Source: Actinoalloteichus fjordicus
GTDB lineage: Bacteria; Actinomycetota; Actinomycetes; Mycobacteriales; Pseudonocardiaceae
Direction of reading: 5' to 3'
NCBI RefSeq assembly: GCF_001941625.1
Contig: NZ_CP016076.1
Location: forward strand, 1,054,001-1,118,000
DNA length: 64,000 bases
Both the position numbers and the translations under genes were made by a program. A model generated the notes under the pieces. The model did no database searches and was not told the origin of the DNA. It saw nothing but the letters and a program-made list of their open reading frames with translations. This document shows, one piece after another, positions 7,288-16,941 of this stretch. The number at the start of each line of letters is the position of its first letter. The stretch's first letter is position 1.

Positions 7288-10269
7288 GTGGCGATGCGGA
7301 GCCCGGTCAGTATGCCGAAGCTTTCCCGCCGGAGCCGAATCCTCGTCATAGTCGGTGCAATCCTGCTCCTGCTGTTGCTGAGCGGCTCACGACTTCTGAG
7401 TACCTACGTCGACTGGCTGTGGTTCGGCGAAGTCGGCAGACGCGATGTGTTCACCACGGTGCTGTTCACCCGCATCGCGCTGTTCTTCGCCGTCGGAGTG
7501 CTGATAGCCGGCGTGCTGGCGCTGTGTCTTTACCTTGCGTACCGCCATCGTCCGGTGTTCGCGCCGGTCGCGGGCCCCGATGATCCGGTGGCCCGGTACC
7601 GCTCCGCGATCACGGCCAGGATCAAGCTGGTCGGCATCGGAATTCCGGTGATCGCGGGCCTCGTCGCGGGTCTCGCGGCGCAGGCCAACTGGCAGACGGC
7701 GCAGCTCTTCCTGAACTCCACGCCGTTCGGCGACGTCGATCCCCAGTTCGGGCTCGACATCGGCTTCTACGCCTTCGACCTGCCGTTCTACCAGTGGCTG
7801 CTCAACTGGGGCTTCATCGCGATCGCGGTCGGCTTCGTCGGCTCGGTGATCGCCTCCTACCTGTTCGGCGGCATCCGGCTCGCGGGCAGGGGCGGCGACC
7901 TGACCGACGCCACCAAGGTGCAGCTCGCCGTGCTGGCAGGCAGCTTCGTGCTGCTCAAGGCGGTGGCCTACTACTTCGACCGGTACGCGCTGCTGTTCTC
8001 CCAGCGCAATGAGAACTTCACCGGCGCGAGCGCGACCGACCTCGACGCGGTGCTGCCCGCCCGGCTGATCCTGATGTGCATCGCGGTCATCTGTGCGGCG
8101 GCGTTCTTCGTCGGCGCGGTGCGCAAGAACCTGCAGTGGCCCGCCATCGCGACGGCGCTGATGGTGGTGTCCAGCGTGCTGCTCGGTGCGTTGTGGCCTG
8201 CCGCGCTGGAGCAGTTCTCGGTGCGGCCGAACGCCAACGTCGCCGAGGCGCCGTCGATCGAGAACAACATCGCGGCGACCAGAGCGGCCTACGGCATCGA
8301 CGACGTCAACTTCGTCGACTACGAGGGCACCAGCGAGCTGTCTCCCGAAGACCTGCGTGAGGACACCGCGACGATCCCCAACGTCCGGCTGCTCGACCCG
8401 AGCGTCCTCACCGACACGTTCACCCAGCTCCAGCAGCGACGGAACTTCTACGGCTTCCCCGACCAGCTCGACGTCGACCGCTACACCGTCGACGGCGAGA
8501 CGCAGGACTATGTCGTTGCCCTGCGCGAGATGAACACCGAGGGGCTCGCCGAGAACCAGGGCACCTGGATCAACCGGCACCTCGTCTACACGCACGGCAA
8601 CGGCTTCGTCGCCGCGCCCGCCAACGAGGTCAACTCGGCGCTCGCCGACGCGGGCGGCCAGGGCGGCTACCCGAACTTCACGTTCAGCGACGTCAGCAAC
8701 GACGGCAACGGCGACATCCCGGTGGATCAGCCCCGGACCTACTTCGGGGAGCTGGTGACCGACTACGCGATCGTCGGCGCCGAGAACCCCGAGGACGAGT
8801 CGACGCACCGCGAGTACGACACCGACAACAGCCGGTACCTCTACACCGGCGAGGGCGGCGTCGGCATCGGCAACTGGTTCAACCGGATCGTCTTCGCCGC
8901 CTATCACGCCGAGCGGAACATTCTGTTCAACGAGGCGATCGGCTCGGAATCCAGGATCATCTACAACCGGAATCCTCGGGACCGGGTGGCCGACGTCGCA
9001 CCGTTCCTCACCGTTGACAGCGACCCGTACCCGGCCGTGGTCGACGGACGGATCACCTGGATCGTCGACGCCTACACGACGCTCGACAACTACCCGTACT
9101 CCGAGCGGACCCCGCTCGCCGAGGCGACCGCAGACAGCGTGAGCCAGGCGCCCGGTGTGCCGAGGCCGCCGGACCGGGAGATCAGCTACATCCGCAACTC
9201 GGTCAAGGCCACCGTGGACGCCTACGACGGCACGGTGACGCTGTACGAGGTCGACGAGGACGACCCGGTCCTCAACGCGTGGCGGGGTGCCTTCCCGGAC
9301 GTCGTCCAGCCCATGGAGGAGATCTCCGACGAGCTGCGCGCGCACTTCCGGTACCCGGAGGACCTCTTCAAGGTGCAGCGGGACCTGATCTCGCGGTACC
9401 ACGTCGACAACCCGAGTGAGTTCTACTCGAACGTCGGCTTCTGGAACGTGCCCTCGGACCCGACCACCGGTGACGACCCCGGCGACGCCAACACCCCGCA
9501 GCCGCCGTATTACATCCTCGCCGAGGACCTGGAGAGCGGCGACACGGCGTTCCAGCTCACCAGCGCCATGGTGTTCCTCAACCGGCAGTTCCTCTCGGCT
9601 TTCATGACGGTGAACTCCGATCCGGAGAACTACGGCGACATCACGGTTCTCACGTTGCCGGAGGACAGTCAGACACAGGGTCCACAGCAGGTCCAGACGC
9701 AGTTCGTCTCGTCGTCCGACGTCAGTACCGAGCTGAACCTGTTGAGACAGCAGGCGACCGACGTCCAGTTCGGCAACCTGCTGACCCTGCCGGTGGGCGG
9801 AGGTCTGCTCTACGTGGAGCCGGTCTACATCGAGCGGGTCAACCAGGAGTCCTCGTTCCCCCAGCTCGCCAGGGTCCTGGTCAGCTTCGAGGGCCGCGTC
9901 GGCTACGCCGCGACGCTCTCGGAGGCGCTCGATCAGGTCTTCGGCACGGGAGCCGGGGAGAGTGCCACTGATCCCACCGGTGAGGACGTCGAGGGCGAGT
10001 TGCCCGGCGGCGACGACGGGCAGGACGGTGGCGAGGAGACGCCACCACCCACCCAGGATCAGGGCGTGCCGCCCGGCGATGACGAGGACGGCGGCAGCGT
10101 CGACGTGCCTGCCGACCTCGACGAGGCCGTCACGGACATGAACGACGCCCTGGAGCGGGTCCGCTCGGCACAGCAGAGCGGCGACTTCGCCGACCTCGGC
10201 CAGGCCTACGAGGACCTGGCCACGGCGATCGAACGCTATGAGGAGCTGGCAGGCAGCGGCGGCGGCTGA
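7288..10269 (+). CDS. UPF0182 family large membrane protein
   Basis: This 993-residue integral membrane protein of family UPF0182 has about seven hydrophobic segments in residues 10-320. A very large acidic extracytoplasmic domain follows, then a tail rich in Asp, Glu, Gly and Pro with a short coiled-coil-like end. The GTG at 7288 is preferred over upstream starts because family members begin close to MRSPVSMPKLSRRSR and a GGAG lies about 10 bp upstream. Function is unknown across the phylum. A perfect 14-bp hairpin terminator follows directly. Confidence 0.92.
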   Translation: MAMRSPVSMPKLSRRSRILVIVGAILLLLLLSGSRLLSTYVDWLWFGEVGRRDVFTTVLFTRIALFFAVGVLIAGVLALCLYLAYRHRPVFAPVAGPDDPVARYRSAITARIKLVGIGIPVIAGLVAGLAAQANWQTAQLFLNSTPFGDVDPQFGLDIGFYAFDLPFYQWLLNWGFIAIAVGFVGSVIASYLFGGIRLAGRGGDLTDATKVQLAVLAGSFVLLKAVAYYFDRYALLFSQRNENFTGASATDLDAVLPARLILMCIAVICAAAFFVGAVRKNLQWPAIATALMVVSSVLLGALWPAALEQFSVRPNANVAEAPSIENNIAATRAAYGIDDVNFVDYEGTSELSPEDLREDTATIPNVRLLDPSVLTDTFTQLQQRRNFYGFPDQLDVDRYTVDGETQDYVVALREMNTEGLAENQGTWINRHLVYTHGNGFVAAPANEVNSALADAGGQGGYPNFTFSDVSNDGNGDIPVDQPRTYFGELVTDYAIVGAENPEDESTHREYDTDNSRYLYTGEGGVGIGNWFNRIVFAAYHAERNILFNEAIGSESRIIYNRNPRDRVADVAPFLTVDSDPYPAVVDGRITWIVDAYTTLDNYPYSERTPLAEATADSVSQAPGVPRPPDREISYIRNSVKATVDAYDGTVTLYEVDEDDPVLNAWRGAFPDVVQPMEEISDELRAHFRYPEDLFKVQRDLISRYHVDNPSEFYSNVGFWNVPSDPTTGDDPGDANTPQPPYYILAEDLESGDTAFQLTSAMVFLNRQFLSAFMTVNSDPENYGDITVLTLPEDSQTQGPQQVQTQFVSSSDVSTELNLLRQQATDVQFGNLLTLPVGGGLLYVEPVYIERVNQESSFPQLARVLVSFEGRVGYAATLSEALDQVFGTGAGESATDPTGEDVEGELPGGDDGQDGGEETPPPTQDQGVPPGDDEDGGSVDVPADLDEAVTDMNDALERVRSAQQSGDFADLGQAYEDLATAIERYEELAGSGGG

Positions 10270-10280
10270 GTATCGGCCCT

Positions 10281-10314
10281 GGTGCGGTGCCGATTTGGAG
10301 ATCGGCACCGCACC
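10281..10314 (+). terminator. rho-independent-like terminator after UPF0182 gene
   Basis: A perfect 14-bp stem (GGTGCGGTGCCGAT and its complement) with the 6-base loop TTGGAG lies 12 bp after the stop codon. It separates the UPF0182 gene from the tRNA. Confidence 0.8.
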
Positions 10315-10334
10315 CTGTAGGGTAGTAATTGCAA

Positions 10335-10411
10335 CGCGGGGTGGAGCAGCTCGGTAGCTCGCTGGGCTCATAACCCAGAGGTCGCAGGTTCGAATCCTGT
10401 CCCCGCTACCA
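10335..10411 (+). tRNA. initiator tRNA-Met (CAT anticodon)
   Basis: A complete 77-nt cloverleaf with the CCA end encoded. The acceptor stem begins with an unpaired C1 (opposite U72), and the anticodon stem ends in three G:C pairs next to the loop CTCATAA. Both are hallmarks of the initiator tRNA. The T-arm reads GGTTCGAATCC. Confidence 0.95.
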
Positions 10412-10413
10412 GT

Positions 10414-10447
10414 GAGAAGGCCTCCGGATTCGTCCGGGGGCCTTCTC
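10414..10447 (+). terminator. terminator after initiator tRNA
   Basis: A 15-bp stem (one G-U pair) is closed by the stable TTCG tetraloop, 2 bp after the tRNA CCA end. The following 10448-10736 holds no recognisable gene before the convergent efflux gene. Confidence 0.85.
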
Positions 10448-10736
10448 GCATGTCAGGGGCCTGTTCACCGCGCTCTGGGCTGTGGTCCGGCCCCGGTCTC
10501 GGCCCCGGACACGTGCTCGTCGGGGGCCACGCCGTCGCGGTCCCTCGAGAACTCCGTGACCGTCTCCCGGTGGCGGTGGCGCGGTCCCGTCGGAGCAGCC
10601 TCACCGCTCTCGGTCAGTTCTCGGCCCGGCTCCGCCTCGATCGTCGCCGTGATCACCCGGCTGCGGTCGCTCGCCCGGCCGACGGCTCGCCGCCGACGGG
10701 CCGGGTGTGTCCGATGACCTCCATGCCTCGGCCTGC

Positions 10737-12746
10737 TCAGCTCGTGGTGACCGGCCGGTCGGACTCGTGGCCCAGCAGTTCCCTGGCGCGGATCACCAGC
10801 ATCTCCCGCAGCTCGGGGTGCAACTGCGGCGACCAGTCGATCAGGAAGTCCTCCAGACTCTGTCTGCACGTCTCCAGGAGTCGCTCGGCGACCTGCGCGC
10901 CCTGTTCCGTCAGAATCAGGATGCCGTCCTGCGCGCTCGCGAGCCGATCCTGGATGAGCCGCTGGGCGAAGGGCCTGCCCTCCTCGACGGTGGTGCCCGC
11001 CCGCCTGGCCAGTTCCGTCCCGGTGCCCGGCCCGGCTCGATACAGGCTGCACAGCAGCCAGCAGGGGCCTGGCGGGAGGTCCACACCGGCGTTCGTCGCC
11101 AGTCGGCGGTAGTAGTCGCGTCGCATGTCTCGATCGGCGTGTCGACACAATGCGCGGTCCAGGCGCTCCCGCGAGCTCAGCGTCGAGGGCGCGGCGCCGA
11201 CGCTCTCGCCGAGGTCCGCGGTCCTGGTCGCCTCGCGCAGTGGGACCTCCCGGAGGAACCAGGTGAGGATGAACGCGACCGCCGCGACGGGAGTGGCGAC
11301 GAGGAAGACGTCCGCGATGGCGTCGGCGTAGGCGTTGATCGCCTCCTGGGCCTGCGCGGCGGGGAGCCTGCTCACCACCTCGGGGTTCGCCTGGAGGGTC
11401 TGGGCGTCGGCGCCCGGCGGCAGCGGTGACCGCCGGTCGGCGGCCGTGAGTTCGGCGGCCAGCCTGCTGGCGAACACTGCGCCGAACAGGGAGACCCCGA
11501 AGGAGCCGCCGATCGATCTGAAGAAGGTGTTTCCCGAGGTCACCGCGCCGAGATCCGGGTAGGGAGCGCTGTTCTGCACGGCGATGACGAGTACCTGAAG
11601 CACGCAGCCGAGACCGAATCCCAACAGGAAGAAGTAGAGGGACATGACCAGCGTGGAGGTCTGTGCGCTCATGGTCGAGAGCAGGGCCATGGCGATCGTG
11701 ACCAGTCCGGTGCCCACGATCGGGAAGAGGCGGTAGCGCCCGTAGCGGGTGATGAGCTGGCCGCTCGTCAGGGAGGTCAGGAACAGCCCGCCCACCATCG
11801 GCAGCAGGTGCACGCCGGACATCGTGGGCGTCACCCCGTGGACGACCTGGAGGAAGAGCGGCAGGTAGGTCAGCGCACCGAACATCGCGAAGCCGACGAT
11901 GAATGCGATGGCGACCGCCACCGAGAACACGCGGTCGGAGAACAGGCGCAGCGGCAGCACCGGCTCGGCCGCCCGACGTTCGGTCACCACCCAGAGCACG
12001 AGGAGTCCGACCGCGCCGATCGCCAATCCGATGATCACCGGTGAGCCCCAGGGCTGACTCGTGCCGCCCCAGGAGGTCAGCAGCACCAGCGTGACGGCCA
12101 CGCCCGCCAACAACGCCGTGCCCAGGTAGTCGATCTTGTGCTGTTCGCGCACGGTCTTGGCGGGCAGCACGAGCGCGATGACGATCATCGCCAGGACGCC
12201 CAGCGGCAGGTTGATGTAGAAGACCCAGTGCCAGGAGAGGTGGTCGACGACGAAGCCGCCGAGCAGCGGCCCCGCGACGCTGGCGATGCCGAAGGTGGCG
12301 CCGAAGAACCCCTGGTACCTGCCGCGCTGGCGAGGCGACACGATATCACCGACGCTGGCCTGGGTGAGCACCATGAGCCCGCCGCCGCCGAGTCCCTGCA
12401 CGGCGCGGGCCGCGATCAGATGGCTCATCTCCTGCGACAGCCCACACAGCGTAGAACCGCCGAGAAAGATCAGGATGGCGGCCTGGAAGAGGTGTTTGCG
12501 GCCGTACTGGTCGCCGAGCTTGCCCCACAACGGCGTGGAGGCCGTCGCGGCCAGGATGTAGGCGGTGACGACCCACGAGATGTGTGCCAGGCCGCCGAGG
12601 TCGCCGACGATGGTGGGCAGCGCCGTGGAGACGATCGTCTGATCGAGCGCGGCGAGGAGCATCGCCAGCATGAGCGTGCCGATGGCGAGGGGTACGCGGA
12701 CGCCGGATGGCGGAGTGGTCGTCGTCCCGGAGCCGATGTCGGCCAT
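10737..12746 (-). CDS. DHA2-type MFS drug efflux transporter with MarR-like C-terminal domain
   Basis: This 669-residue protein has 14 predicted membrane segments typical of the EmrB/QacA (DHA2) group. The family motif [13 protein letters not shown] occurs in helix 1 and [11 protein letters not shown] in the first cytoplasmic loop. After the last helix (about residue 500) a soluble tail of about 160 residues resembles a MarR winged helix ([21 protein letters not shown], then [17 protein letters not shown]). The ATG at 12746 has a near-perfect AGGAGGAAC ribosome-binding site. The protein likely exports drugs or metabolites by proton antiport. The fused regulator-like tail could sense ligand or simply be structural; DNA binding is not shown. 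Confidence 0.88.
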   Translation of the reverse strand: MADIGSGTTTTPPSGVRVPLAIGTLMLAMLLAALDQTIVSTALPTIVGDLGGLAHISWVVTAYILAATASTPLWGKLGDQYGRKHLFQAAILIFLGGSTLCGLSQEMSHLIAARAVQGLGGGGLMVLTQASVGDIVSPRQRGRYQGFFGATFGIASVAGPLLGGFVVDHLSWHWVFYINLPLGVLAMIVIALVLPAKTVREQHKIDYLGTALLAGVAVTLVLLTSWGGTSQPWGSPVIIGLAIGAVGLLVLWVVTERRAAEPVLPLRLFSDRVFSVAVAIAFIVGFAMFGALTYLPLFLQVVHGVTPTMSGVHLLPMVGGLFLTSLTSGQLITRYGRYRLFPIVGTGLVTIAMALLSTMSAQTSTLVMSLYFFLLGFGLGCVLQVLVIAVQNSAPYPDLGAVTSGNTFFRSIGGSFGVSLFGAVFASRLAAELTAADRRSPLPPGADAQTLQANPEVVSRLPAAQAQEAINAYADAIADVFLVATPVAAVAFILTWFLREVPLREATRTADLGESVGAAPSTLSSRERLDRALCRHADRDMRRDYYRRLATNAGVDLPPGPCWLLCSLYRAGPGTGTELARRAGTTVEEGRPFAQRLIQDRLASAQDGILILTEQGAQVAERLLETCRQSLEDFLIDWSPQLHPELREMLVIRARELLGHESDRPVTTS

Positions 12747-12782
12747 CGTTCCTCCTCGTCGCCGGTGCGGATTGTCGAACAC

Positions 12783-13399
12783 CTCTGCGAGCCGCGCGAT
12801 CTGGAGGGCCGTGGTCAGCGTGAGTTGAAAGGGGGTGGGCCGGGCGGTTCAGAGTGGGGCTGCCGGGCTGCGGGCTGTGTGAGGCGGTGGGCTGCGTGGT
12901 CTCGGAGGGCGGTGGGCGGCGCGAGTCGGCACATGCGGTGGGCTGCGCGGTCTGTGAGAGCGGCAGGCCGCGCGAGTCGGCATCGCGACGGGCTGCGCGA
13001 TCTGAGAAGCGGCACGTCGCGCGATTCGAGAGGGCGGGCCAGGCGATTCGGCGGGCGGCAGTGGCCGGGGTGTGGGCCGAGTGTTGCCGCCGGGGCGAGT
13101 CGCGAATCTGTGGCAGGGCGGGCCAGGCGATTCGGCGGCGGCCGAGCGGACCGCGTCGGGAGGGGGCGCAGGCTGGTCGGCGGCCGATCCCGATCGGCGT
13201 AATTCGGGCTGGAGCCGGGATGCACCCGACCGGTGGTGCAGACCGGGATGGAAGTGGCGCTGGGGACAGCAGTGGCGGCAGGCGGCAGACATTCGCTCCG
13301 CGACTCACTCTTTCGGGTCATACCCGCCTGGTGACCGGGGGCGTAGCGAGGACTTCGGCCACTGTGGACAGCATTGCGACCCCGTGGCACCGTGAAGGA
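12783..13399. repeat. repeat-rich intergenic region between MFS and PadR genes
   Basis: This non-coding stretch consists of decayed, related repeats. A 24-bp unit starting AGGGCGGGCCAGG is present exactly twice (13031-13054 and 13115-13138). Shorter variants such as GCGCGAGTCGGC and GGGCTGCGCGGTCT recur at 12880-13020. No reading frame here is credible. Confidence 0.6.
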
Positions 13400-13903
13400 G
13401 TGTCGGAGTTGAACGCCACCTCAGCCGCCTTGCTCGGTCTGCTACACGAGGGACCGATGACCGGCGGGGAACTCGTAGCCGCAGCGCGTGAGCGCTTCGG
13501 CGTGTTCTTCAGCGTCACCCGCAGCCAGGTATACCGCGAGCTGCCGGTGTTGGCTGAGGAAGGGCTGCTGAAGCTCGGGCGCCAAGGCCCCCGATCCTCT
13601 CAGCAGTATGTGATCACCCCCGTAGGCCGCCGGGCGTTCCGTTCCTGGTTGAACGCCGACGTCGGGCAGGACAGCGTGCGAAGCCCGCTCGTGTTGCGGC
13701 TCGCTCACTCCGGAAGCCTCACCAGTCGACAGCGGCGCAAGCTCGTCGAGGGAGCCCGGCCGATGGCCGTCGCCCGCCTCGATGCGGCGAAGGCCGCGGC
13801 CAAGGCGGCGGACGGTGACCCGTATGCCAAGGCGGCCGCAGACTTCGCCGTCGGTCACAGTCGGGCGTTGGTGAAGATGGTGGACGCCATTCCACTCGGC
13901 TGA
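13400..13903 (+). CDS. PadR family transcriptional regulator
   Basis: A 167-residue regulator with an N-terminal PadR winged helix (residues 5-85). Seen are LNATSAALLGLLHEGPMTGGEL, the recognition helix SVTRSQVYRELPVLAEEGLL and the wing TPVGRRAFRSWL, followed by a shorter helical dimerisation region. PadR proteins usually repress a linked transporter or stress gene, and the adjacent DHA2 pump is an obvious candidate target. Two starts compete: GTG 13400, and TTG 13409, which has AAGGAG at an ideal 8-bp spacing. The difference is three residues. Confidence 0.85.
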   Translation: MSELNATSAALLGLLHEGPMTGGELVAAARERFGVFFSVTRSQVYRELPVLAEEGLLKLGRQGPRSSQQYVITPVGRRAFRSWLNADVGQDSVRSPLVLRLAHSGSLTSRQRRKLVEGARPMAVARLDAAKAAAKAADGDPYAKAAADFAVGHSRALVKMVDAIPLG

Positions 13904-13976
13904 CAGCGGCGGCGATCCCGGTGCCTGACCTCCCACTTGAGCGAACCGGGCCGCCTGCCGCGTACCCTTCGAAGCC

Positions 13977-15077
13977 GTGAATCCCGATGTCGCAGCCGAT
14001 CTCAAGGAACTGTCCAACACGCTCAGCAGCATCGAGGCAGTGATGGGCCTGGAAGACCTGCGGGCTCGCATCGAGGAGTTGGAGCAGGAGGCGGCGCTGC
14101 CCGGCCTTTGGGACGACGTCGAACGCGCGCAGGACGTCACCAGCCAACTCGCTCATCGTCAGGGGGAGCTGCGTCGGGTCGAGCGCCTTCGCAGTCGTCT
14201 CGACGATCTCGGCGTGCTCTATGAGCTCGCGGAGGAAGAGGGCGATCCGGGCTCGGTCGCCGAGGCCGACGCCGAGCGGGATCGTCTTCGGCGTGACATC
14301 GCCTCCGTCGAGGTCCGGACGCTGCTCTCCGGCGAGTACGACGAGCGCGATGCGCTGGTCACGGTCCGGGCCGAGGCGGGCGGTGTGGACGCCGCAGACT
14401 TCACCGAGATGCTCATGCGGATGTACCTGCGCTGGGCGGAGCGGCACGGCTACCGGACGGACGTCTTCGAGACCTCCTACGCCGAAGAGGCGGGCATCAA
14501 GTCGACCACCTTCAAGGTGGTCGCGCCGTTCGCCTACGGCACGCTGTCGGTCGAGCAGGGCACCCATCGACTCGTGCGGATCTCGCCCTTCGACAACCAG
14601 GGCCGCCGCCAGACCTCATTCGCGGGCGTCGAGGTCGTTCCCGTCGTCGAGCCCTCCGACCACGTGGAGATCGACGAGAAGGAACTGCGGATCGACGTCT
14701 ACCGCTCGTCCGGTCCCGGTGGCCAGGGCGTCAACACGACCGACTCCGCGGTGCGCATCACCCACATGCCCAGCGGGATCGTCGTCTCGTGTCAGAACGA
14801 GCGCTCCCAGTTGCAGAACCGGGCGACCGCGATGGGCGTCCTGCAAGCGAAGCTGCTCGAGCGACAGCGGCGGGAGCATCAGGCCAAGATCGACGCGCTC
14901 AAGGGCGACGGCGGGTCGAGCTGGGGAAATCAGATGCGCACCTACGTGCTGCACCCGTATCAGATGGTCAAGGACCTGCGAACCGAACACGAGGTCGGCA
15001 GTCCCGGTGCCGTTCTGGACGGCGACATCGACGGATTCCTGGAGGCCGGAATCCGGTGGCGTAAGCAGAGCGAGTGA
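13977..15077 (+). CDS. prfB: peptide chain release factor 2 (RF2)
   Basis: The 366-residue factor terminates translation at UGA and UAA. The codon-recognition tripeptide SPF (in [11 protein letters not shown]) and the catalytic GGQ (in [10 protein letters not shown]) are both intact, and length is normal. The frame is uninterrupted from GTG 13977, so the programmed +1 frameshift that autoregulates prfB in E. coli and many bacteria is absent. A TACCCT hexamer ends 8 bp before the GTG, suggesting a leaderless transcript. It is followed by a hairpin and then ftsE, the usual actinobacterial order. Confidence 0.97.
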   Translation: MNPDVAADLKELSNTLSSIEAVMGLEDLRARIEELEQEAALPGLWDDVERAQDVTSQLAHRQGELRRVERLRSRLDDLGVLYELAEEEGDPGSVAEADAERDRLRRDIASVEVRTLLSGEYDERDALVTVRAEAGGVDAADFTEMLMRMYLRWAERHGYRTDVFETSYAEEAGIKSTTFKVVAPFAYGTLSVEQGTHRLVRISPFDNQGRRQTSFAGVEVVPVVEPSDHVEIDEKELRIDVYRSSGPGGQGVNTTDSAVRITHMPSGIVVSCQNERSQLQNRATAMGVLQAKLLERQRREHQAKIDALKGDGGSSWGNQMRTYVLHPYQMVKDLRTEHEVGSPGAVLDGDIDGFLEAGIRWRKQSE

Positions 15078-15120
15078 TGGTATCGCGACGCTGCGCAGCC
15101 GAAGCAGCGTTGATCATCAC
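15075..15120 (+). terminator. hairpin after prfB
   Basis: A two-tier inverted repeat starts within the prfB stop region. The outer arms are GTGATG and CATCAC and the inner arms ACGCTGC and GCAGCGT. It could attenuate read-through from prfB into ftsE. Confidence 0.5.
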
Positions 15121-15168
15121 GCCTGGTGACAGCTCTGGGCGATTCGAGGTACCACAGTGCCACGAGAG

Positions 15169-15182
15169 TAGGATGACGCCCC
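15169..15182 (+). promoter_or_regulatory. -10 box for probable leaderless ftsE transcript
   Basis: TAGGAT (15169-15174) lies 8 bp before the GTG start of ftsE and no ribosome-binding site intervenes. Transcription would begin at or next to the start codon. No convincing -35 box is visible. Confidence 0.45.
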
Positions 15183-15872
15183 GTGATCCGGCTTGAGCAC
15201 GTCTCCAAGGCGTACAAGACGTCGACCAGGCCCGCCCTCGACGATGTGTCGGTCAACGTCGACAAGGGCGAGTTCGTGTTCCTCATCGGGCCGTCCGGTT
15301 CGGGGAAGTCGACATTCCTCCGTCTGCTGCTGCGCGAGGAGCTGCCCAGCAAGGGCTCCATCCACGTGGACACCTGGAATCTGACGAAGTTGCCACGTCG
15401 TCGAGTCCCTAGACTCCGACAGCGCATCGGCTGCGTCTTCCAGGACTTCCGGCTGCTGGTGAACAAGACGGTCGCCGAGAACGTCGCCTTCGCACTGGAG
15501 GTGATCGGCAAGCCGCCGAACACCGTGCGCAAGGTGGTCCCGGAGGTCCTCCAGCTCGTCGGGCTCGACGGCAAGGCCGATCGGATGCCCAACGAGCTGT
15601 CCGGCGGTGAGCAGCAGCGCGTGGCCATCGCGCGGGCCTTCGTCAACCGGCCGCTGGTGCTGCTGGCCGACGAACCGACCGGAAACCTGGACCCCGACAC
15701 GAGCCAGGACATCATGCTGCTGCTGGAGCGGATCAATCGCACCGGGACGACGGTGCTGATGGCCACCCACGACCACTCGATCGTCGACTCGATGCGACGG
15801 CGTGTCGTCGAACTCCAGCTCGGCAAGGTCGTCCGTGACGACGCGCGAGGCGTCTACGGCGTCGGTCGCTGA
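15183..15872 (+). CDS. ftsE: cell division ATP-binding protein FtsE
   Basis: The 229-residue ABC ATPase pairs with FtsX to control septal peptidoglycan hydrolysis. Seen are Walker A GPSGSGKS, the Q-loop in CVFQDFRLL, the signature LSGGEQQR, Walker [13 protein letters not shown] and the switch histidine in ATHDHSIVD. Length is normal for FtsE. It starts at GTG 15183 downstream of a probable leaderless promoter, and ftsX follows 89 bp later as a two-gene operon. The protein is cytoplasmic and membrane-associated through FtsX. Confidence 0.97.
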   Translation: MIRLEHVSKAYKTSTRPALDDVSVNVDKGEFVFLIGPSGSGKSTFLRLLLREELPSKGSIHVDTWNLTKLPRRRVPRLRQRIGCVFQDFRLLVNKTVAENVAFALEVIGKPPNTVRKVVPEVLQLVGLDGKADRMPNELSGGEQQRVAIARAFVNRPLVLLADEPTGNLDPDTSQDIMLLLERINRTGTTVLMATHDHSIVDSMRRRVVELQLGKVVRDDARGVYGVGR

Positions 15873-15900
15873 GCCCCGATCAGCCTGATGTCCTGACCTC

Positions 15901-15943
15901 GGCCCCCCCTTTTCCGCCCCGCCCCCGCCCCCGCCCCCGGATT
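15901..15943 (+). repeat. C-rich homopolymer tract between ftsE and ftsX
   Basis: The spacer contains runs of C7, C4, C5, C5 and C5 separated by single G or T blocks. It is a low-complexity tract prone to slippage and assembly error. The ftsX ribosome-binding site GAGGAACG follows. Confidence 0.7.
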
Positions 15944-15961
15944 CGAGGAACGCAGCCCCCC

Positions 15962-16864
15962 ATGCGCGCCAGTTTCGTGTTCAGCGAGGTTCTCACCGGC
16001 TTGCGCCGGAATGTCACGATGACCGTCGCGATGATCCTCACCACGGCGATCTCGCTCGGCCTGCTCGGCGGCGGGCTGCTCGTCGTTCGCATGATCGATC
16101 AGATGGAGGACCTGTTCCAGGAACGGGTCGAGGTCTACATCTATCTGACCGAGGACGTCAGCGCGACCGACTCGGACTGCACGCAGGAGCCCTGTGCCAG
16201 TCTCTGGTCGTCGGTCCAGGCCTCCTCCGGGATCGAGACGGTCGACTTCGAGAGCCGTGACCGGGCCTACGAGCGTTTCGTCGAGCTCTTCCAGGGCCAG
16301 CCGGAGCTGGTCGACCTGACCCGTCCGGAGTCCCTGCCCGCCGCGCTGAAGATCAAGCTGGAGGATCCGGACCGCTATCCGGCGTTGGAAGCCGAGTTCA
16401 CAGGCCAGCCGGGTGTCCACCGGGTCGCCAACCAGGCCGACTATCTGGACCGGTTGTTCGAGGTGCTCGCCGGGGTCCGCAACGCCGTGTTCGCGGTCGC
16501 GTTGATCCAGGCCGTGGCGGCGCTGCTGCTGATCTCGAACACCATCCAGCTCTCGGCGTTCACCCGACGTACCGAGGTGGGCATCATGCGGCTGGTCGGC
16601 GCGAGTCGGTGGTACACCCAGCTGCCCTTCCTCATCGAGGCCGTGGTCGCAGGCGTGATCGGCTCGCTGCTGGCCATCGGCGGCATGGTGGTCGCGAAGT
16701 TCACCTTCCTCGATCGAGTGCTTCAGGGGCCCATCGAGGCGAGCATCATCCCCCGACTCGGCATGGCCGATGTGCTGCTGGTCTCGCCGATCCTGCTGGG
16801 CGTCGCGGTGGCGATCTCGGCGGTGACCGGGTACGTCACCCTCCGGCTCTACGTGCGGACCTAG
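15962..16864 (+). CDS. ftsX: cell division permease-like protein FtsX
   Basis: This 300-residue partner of FtsE has an N-terminal cytoplasmic start (MRASFVFSEVLTGLRRNVTM), membrane helix 1 (about 20-45), a large extracytoplasmic domain (about 50-165) and three C-terminal helices. The conserved loop RRTEVGIMRLVGAS lies between helices 2 and 3. Two Cys in DSDCTQEPCAS sit in the extracellular loop, as in mycobacterial FtsX, and may form a disulphide. FtsX passes ATP-driven conformational change to cell-wall hydrolases. A perfect hairpin terminator ends the operon. Confidence 0.97.
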   Translation: MRASFVFSEVLTGLRRNVTMTVAMILTTAISLGLLGGGLLVVRMIDQMEDLFQERVEVYIYLTEDVSATDSDCTQEPCASLWSSVQASSGIETVDFESRDRAYERFVELFQGQPELVDLTRPESLPAALKIKLEDPDRYPALEAEFTGQPGVHRVANQADYLDRLFEVLAGVRNAVFAVALIQAVAALLLISNTIQLSAFTRRTEVGIMRLVGASRWYTQLPFLIEAVVAGVIGSLLAIGGMVVAKFTFLDRVLQGPIEASIIPRLGMADVLLVSPILLGVAVAISAVTGYVTLRLYVRT

Positions 16865-16903
16865 GCGCCGTCCTCGGCCGGGGTCCGTCCCGGCCTGCGT
16901 CTC

Positions 16904-16941
16904 GACGGGCCGTCTCTTCAGTTCACGAGAGACGGCCCGTC
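16904..16941 (+). terminator. terminator of the ftsEX operon
   Basis: A perfect 14-bp inverted repeat (GACGGGCCGTCTCT and its complement) with a 10-base loop lies 40 bp after the ftsX stop. It is followed by CCGGCTTTCTC. Confidence 0.85.

Noticed and set aside
7387-10371. A 994-codon minus-strand open frame opposite the UPF0182 gene
   Set aside because: It mirrors a strongly supported gene, is built from Val/Arg/Asp/Gly-rich residues produced by high GC, and has no domain or ribosome-binding site.
12854-13399. An N-terminal extension of the PadR gene by about 180 codons
   Set aside because: The extension translates the repeat-rich intergenic DNA; the PadR domain begins right after GTG 13400 or TTG 13409.
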